A stretch of 64,000 nucleotides of DNA from Enterococcus termitis (lineage in GTDB: Bacteria; Bacillota; Bacilli; Lactobacillales; Enterococcaceae). Numbering within the stretch: position 1 is the stretch's first letter; each line of letters opens with the position of its first letter. This document shows, in pieces, positions 61,256 through 64,000 of this stretch. Where the stretch lies: positions 1-64,000 of the forward strand of contig NZ_MIJY01000005.1 in the NCBI RefSeq assembly GCF_001730305.1. Direction: 5' to 3'. The notes under the pieces were generated by a model. It was not told the DNA's origin and made no database searches. It was given only the letters and a program-made list of their open reading frames with translations. A program made the translations under genes and the position numbers.

Positions 61256-62296
61256 CTATTTAACTCGGTAAAAGAATACTGGAGCATAAGAATAGCCATA
61301 GTATCCTTCAAATGGGGTAACCACAACATCACCATCCTGAGGAAATCCTTTGTCGGTTGCAGGGGTACAATGAATAATTGTTTTTCCATTGTCAGTGAAA
61401 ATGCCAGTATGACCATTATCTCCACCAGAAGAACCTTTAAATCCCCAAACGAAGATATCTCCAGGTTGTACATCTTCCTTAGAAATTGGCTCTAAGTACT
61501 TTCCTTCAACTGAATACAACGTATCAGTGCTTCCTAATCCAATAGGAATTCCTGCATGTTCCATTGCCCTGGTTACAAAAGCTGAACAGTCGTAGTATGG
61601 AAATGTTCCACGTGGTCCTAATTGTGTATATATGACACCTTTTCTGTGCATTGATTCAGCCCATTCAAGTACTTTTTTAGCTTTCCCACTGGCATTCAAA
61701 CTGCTATTACTATTTCCATTACCACCAGATTTTGACCAAAGTAAGCTAGCTTCCGGATTTCCACCTAGCATAGTGATAAATTGTTTAATTGCTGGTACCC
61801 AATTAGCATTCAAACCCATAGGATCATTGGCAGCACCTACGGGACAATAAACACTCCCTAAAGCCTCAACTGTATGGAGTTTACGTTCGACTATTAGGTT
61901 CTTTAGTGTCCTTCCAGTTGCTTCAATCCCTTCATCCAATGTACTGTAATGGATTAGTCCCTCTGAAGTCATTTGCCCAGAAGGATTATTATGCTGCTTT
62001 ATTGCAAAACTTGTTCCCCAGGCACTCTCATGAATCATAATTGAAGCAAAAATTTCAGGAGTAACACCTGCCTTTTTTGCTTCAGCAATTATCTTATCGG
62101 CCTTATCGCTAAACATATTGCACTTTTCTTTGATAATTTTTCGAAATAATTTGTCGTCAAAGCTACTATCTGAAAGTTCTGTGTCTTGCATGGCTACAGT
62201 AGCAGAATTCACGAATGGTTGTGTTATCACGGTAACAATCATTAAAAGAAAGAGTGCTGCCGACATAGCTGCTCCAACTATCAACCATTTTTTCAT
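61256..62296 (-). CDS. Conjugation-associated peptidoglycan hydrolase (glucosaminidase and NlpC/P60 domains)
   Basis: A membrane anchor (about 5-25) is followed by a glucosaminidase/FlgJ-like domain (about 50-180: SIMIHESAWGTSFAIKQHNN, PSGQ) and an NlpC/P60 endopeptidase domain (about 205-346) with Cys in YYDCSAFVTRAM, His in DNGHTGIF and IIHCTPAT. Such two-domain enzymes open the wall for type IV secretion (as in Tn916 and pCW3). It overlaps the upstream gene by one base (TAATG). Confidence 0.9.
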   Translation of the reverse strand: MKKWLIVGAAMSAALFLLMIVTVITQPFVNSATVAMQDTELSDSSFDDKLFRKIIKEKCNMFSDKADKIIAEAKKAGVTPEIFASIMIHESAWGTSFAIKQHNNPSGQMTSEGLIHYSTLDEGIEATGRTLKNLIVERKLHTVEALGSVYCPVGAANDPMGLNANWVPAIKQFITMLGGNPEASLLWSKSGGNGNSNSSLNASGKAKKVLEWAESMHRKGVIYTQLGPRGTFPYYDCSAFVTRAMEHAGIPIGLGSTDTLYSVEGKYLEPISKEDVQPGDIFVWGFKGSSGGDNGHTGIFTDNGKTIIHCTPATDKGFPQDGDVVVTPFEGYYGYSYAPVFFYRVK

Positions 62297-63384
62297 TACG
62301 CTTCCACAACCTTTTGAACAGTTGCTTCTCTCTGCTCATTTAGTCTATTTGTTTCTTTCAAGAGATCGTTGTAATCGAAATTTTCAATCGTCTTGTCTAC
62401 TGATTTTGGAAGCTCAATGTTGATTGCGTCTAGGAACTTATCAGAGTAGCCTTCCCTAGAAAGAAATTTTTTGAAACTTGTAATGTACTCAATTCCTCCT
62501 TTATCATTATTGACACATAGAGTCAGCTTGGGTATTACTCGGGCATCACCTCCTGACAGTTTTTCATTTGCCCTCACTACCTTCCTAAAATGCGCCTCAA
62601 TGGCCGCATGTTTTAATCCACTTCCAGCAACAAAGTCAATATTATGGTCACGCGGTGTTAACAGAAATTCTTTTTTATTTAGCGAAAGAAAACTCATGAC
62701 TTCTATCGGTGCTTCGAATATCTTTATTTCTTCAGTTGGCATCTTGCTACTTAATGCCGCAAAAAATACCGCAGTCTTATCATTGGCTGGGTGTTGGAAC
62801 AGAAAATGATCACGCTTAGGATTCATACGTTTTTCAGGTGGAATATACTGCGTACCCTTTAGTTCAATTCCAATAACATCGTTTATATCCATCGTTTCCC
62901 GATTGATCATACGGAATACACAATTTTTATGTTGATCTTGCATTAACAGTCCATTTCTTTTGAACAGATTAATAATCTCTGTATCAATCTCTCTTTCAGA
63001 ACCAAGATAATGAAATACATCAGCAAATGTCTTCGAATGTTTCACTTCTTTGTCATATTCAAACTTGTCATATTGCTTCACTTGAAAGTCTTGCTCAGTC
63101 AAAATTTCGGCTTCACTACCTAATATTTCTTTCACGGCATCATTAAAGGTCATGTCATAAATTTGAATGGCAACTGAAATACAACTGGTTGTATGTCTTT
63201 CTTCTGCTCCTGTGTTAAAATGCATCATCTTTTTTCGATTATCAAATACCCAACTAGAGTGTTCCGCATGGCGATAATACTCACCCTGTTTTAGAAAAGA
63301 TTCTCCCTTGGAAACCAAGAACTCTAGAATATTTGTGTTTCTTGCTTCATCCGTCTGTTTCTTAGAAAAAAACTTTTTACTCAT
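62296..63384 (-). CDS. Toprim/DUF3991-type primase-like protein
   Basis: 362 residues. The N-terminus resembles a CHC2/DUF3991-type region (YYRHAEHSSWVFDNRKKMMH, FNTGAEERHTTSC), followed by a Toprim-like part (about 195-340, with IFEAPIEVMSFLSLN and the VNNDKGGIEY Asp motif). Such proteins occur on conjugative plasmids and act in DNA priming or processing. TAATG couples it to the hydrolase gene. Confidence 0.8.
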   Translation of the reverse strand: MSKKFFSKKQTDEARNTNILEFLVSKGESFLKQGEYYRHAEHSSWVFDNRKKMMHFNTGAEERHTTSCISVAIQIYDMTFNDAVKEILGSEAEILTEQDFQVKQYDKFEYDKEVKHSKTFADVFHYLGSEREIDTEIINLFKRNGLLMQDQHKNCVFRMINRETMDINDVIGIELKGTQYIPPEKRMNPKRDHFLFQHPANDKTAVFFAALSSKMPTEEIKIFEAPIEVMSFLSLNKKEFLLTPRDHNIDFVAGSGLKHAAIEAHFRKVVRANEKLSGGDARVIPKLTLCVNNDKGGIEYITSFKKFLSREGYSDKFLDAINIELPKSVDKTIENFDYNDLLKETNRLNEQREATVQKVVEA

Positions 63385-63402
63385 TTAATTCCTCCTAAAA
63401 TT

Positions 63403-63434
63403 AAAGACACCTAACAGTGTTTGTTAGGTGTCTT
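63403..63434 (-). terminator. Terminator between the two last genes
   Basis: GACACCTAAC pairs with GTTAGGTGTC (7-base loop), followed on the minus strand by TTTAATTTT. It abuts the stop of the partial gene. Confidence 0.85.
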
Positions 63435-64000
63435 CTAAGTTTGATAATTCATTTCTCGAACAAGTTTTTCATATGCTTGTTCATTTCTCCACTGATCAGT
63501 TGTATCTTTCAGAACTCTCTTTAATCGATTCAGATCCTGACGTAAATTCATCTCACGTTCCCATTCCTTTTGAACTTGGCTCCATGATTTCTGAGATTCA
63601 GTTTTCACTCGTGGAGAAGTTTTTCCTTTACTCAAAACTTCACTTTCTTCGATAATTTGTTCTCTATATGAAATAGTATCAGCTTCAGGTATTCGTTCTT
63701 TAATTTGTTCATAGTATTTTTTTAGAGTGACGTCAGCATCATCAAAAAGTTCATCATAAACAGCAGATACTGAACGTTTGTCTCTCTCATCGATCAATGT
63801 GAATTCATCAGTAATTTTTTCCCATTCATCCTTGGTAGGTTTTTGTCCTTCAACTTTTTTATGAGGGTTGGCATGTACCTTCTCAAGAGCACGTTGAAAG
63901 GCTTCGTCTTCTCTTTTTATTTCAACAGCCATTGATTGTTCTTGATCTATTTCATTTAAAAAATTGAGTTCTTCATCAAATGAAAAAACTTCCTGTTCAA
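63435..64000 (-). CDS. C-terminal part of a conjugation-associated coiled-coil protein
   Basis: The frame stays open to the window edge without a start: an internal ATG exists at 63932, but the upstream codons (EQEVFSFDEELNFLNEIDQE) look coding. The visible 188 residues are highly charged and helical (WSQVQKEWEREMNLRQDLNR). It could be the tail of a relaxase or another large transfer protein; family not determined. Confidence 0.7.
   Translation of the reverse strand, partial: EQEVFSFDEELNFLNEIDQEQSMAVEIKREDEAFQRALEKVHANPHKKVEGQKPTKDEWEKITDEFTLIDERDKRSVSAVYDELFDDADVTLKKYYEQIKERIPEADTISYREQIIEESEVLSKGKTSPRVKTESQKSWSQVQKEWEREMNLRQDLNRLKRVLKDTTDQWRNEQAYEKLVREMNYQT

Overview
The window is low-GC Gram-positive DNA, most likely from Enterococcus or a close relative. 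The evidence is a complete WxL surface-protein locus (WxL proteins, a WxL-interacting DUF916/DUF3324 protein, a dedicated signal peptidase I), several LPXTG-type wall-anchored proteins, an Rgg-type regulator, an Fst/par type I toxin-antitoxin locus laid out as on pheromone plasmids, and part of a Gram-positive conjugation module. I read it as part of a large conjugative plasmid or integrative conjugative element. Nearly every gene is on the minus strand.

Layout. 1-2 kb: the N-terminal part of an InlB-B-repeat surface protein and a 5'-truncated group II intron reverse transcriptase. 2-14.2 kb: the WxL locus (winged-helix regulator, small LPXTG protein, two WxL proteins, WxLIP protein, membrane protein, signal peptidase I, YfhO-type membrane protein), then a second winged-helix regulator with a ChW-repeat/CAP secreted protein, and a divergent Rgg-type regulator. 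14.4-22.7 kb: an LPYTG adhesin with about 21 13-residue repeats, coupled to a flavin oxidoreductase without the family's redox cysteine; an OppA-type peptide-binding lipoprotein; and a surface protein with an atypical LPKAG sorting motif. 22.8-27.1 kb: decayed material (IS3-family remnant and several genes with in-frame stops) around a MazEF pair. 27.1-32.4 kb: a holin-like type I toxin with its antisense RNA, a glycerophosphodiesterase lipoprotein, a V8-like serine protease with repeats, and an LPKTG repeat protein.

32.4-36.6 kb: a stabilisation island with a frameshifted DUF4393 (Abi-alpha-like) gene, a small hydrophobic ORF, Fst/par, and a truncated resolvase. It ends in two consecutive modules of the form promoter, structured RNA, intrinsic terminator, small PBECR4-like nuclease. 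This is the layout of type III (RNA antitoxin) toxin-antitoxin systems, but the nuclease does not resemble ToxN, CptN or TenpN. In the first module two 50-nt RNA repeats carry compensatory stem changes. This is my main candidate for an undescribed system.

36.8-44.2 kb: a train of small accessory genes (GNAT, nuclease-like, two P-loop proteins, ParB-like, HAD hydrolase, small membrane proteins). About 14 junctions carry the same short hairpin motif (transcript sense TAAAACGACGGTTTTTGGGA) between one gene's stop codon and the next gene's ribosome-binding site; this is the second main finding. 44.2-49 kb: GNAT-like and membrane proteins, a SemiSWEET-like protein, a frameshifted adenine methylase, an ssb remnant, a C5 methyltransferase and an XRE regulator. 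49-64 kb: the conjugation-associated block (secreted thermonuclease, a 2788-residue ArdC-like/N6-methyltransferase/SNF2-type helicase protein, a VirB8-like protein, a two-domain peptidoglycan hydrolase, a Toprim primase-like protein). Two matching promoters, at 50.7 and 60.5 kb, appear to serve this block.

All calls come from reading the sequence; no database search was run. Family names are from recognised motifs and layout.
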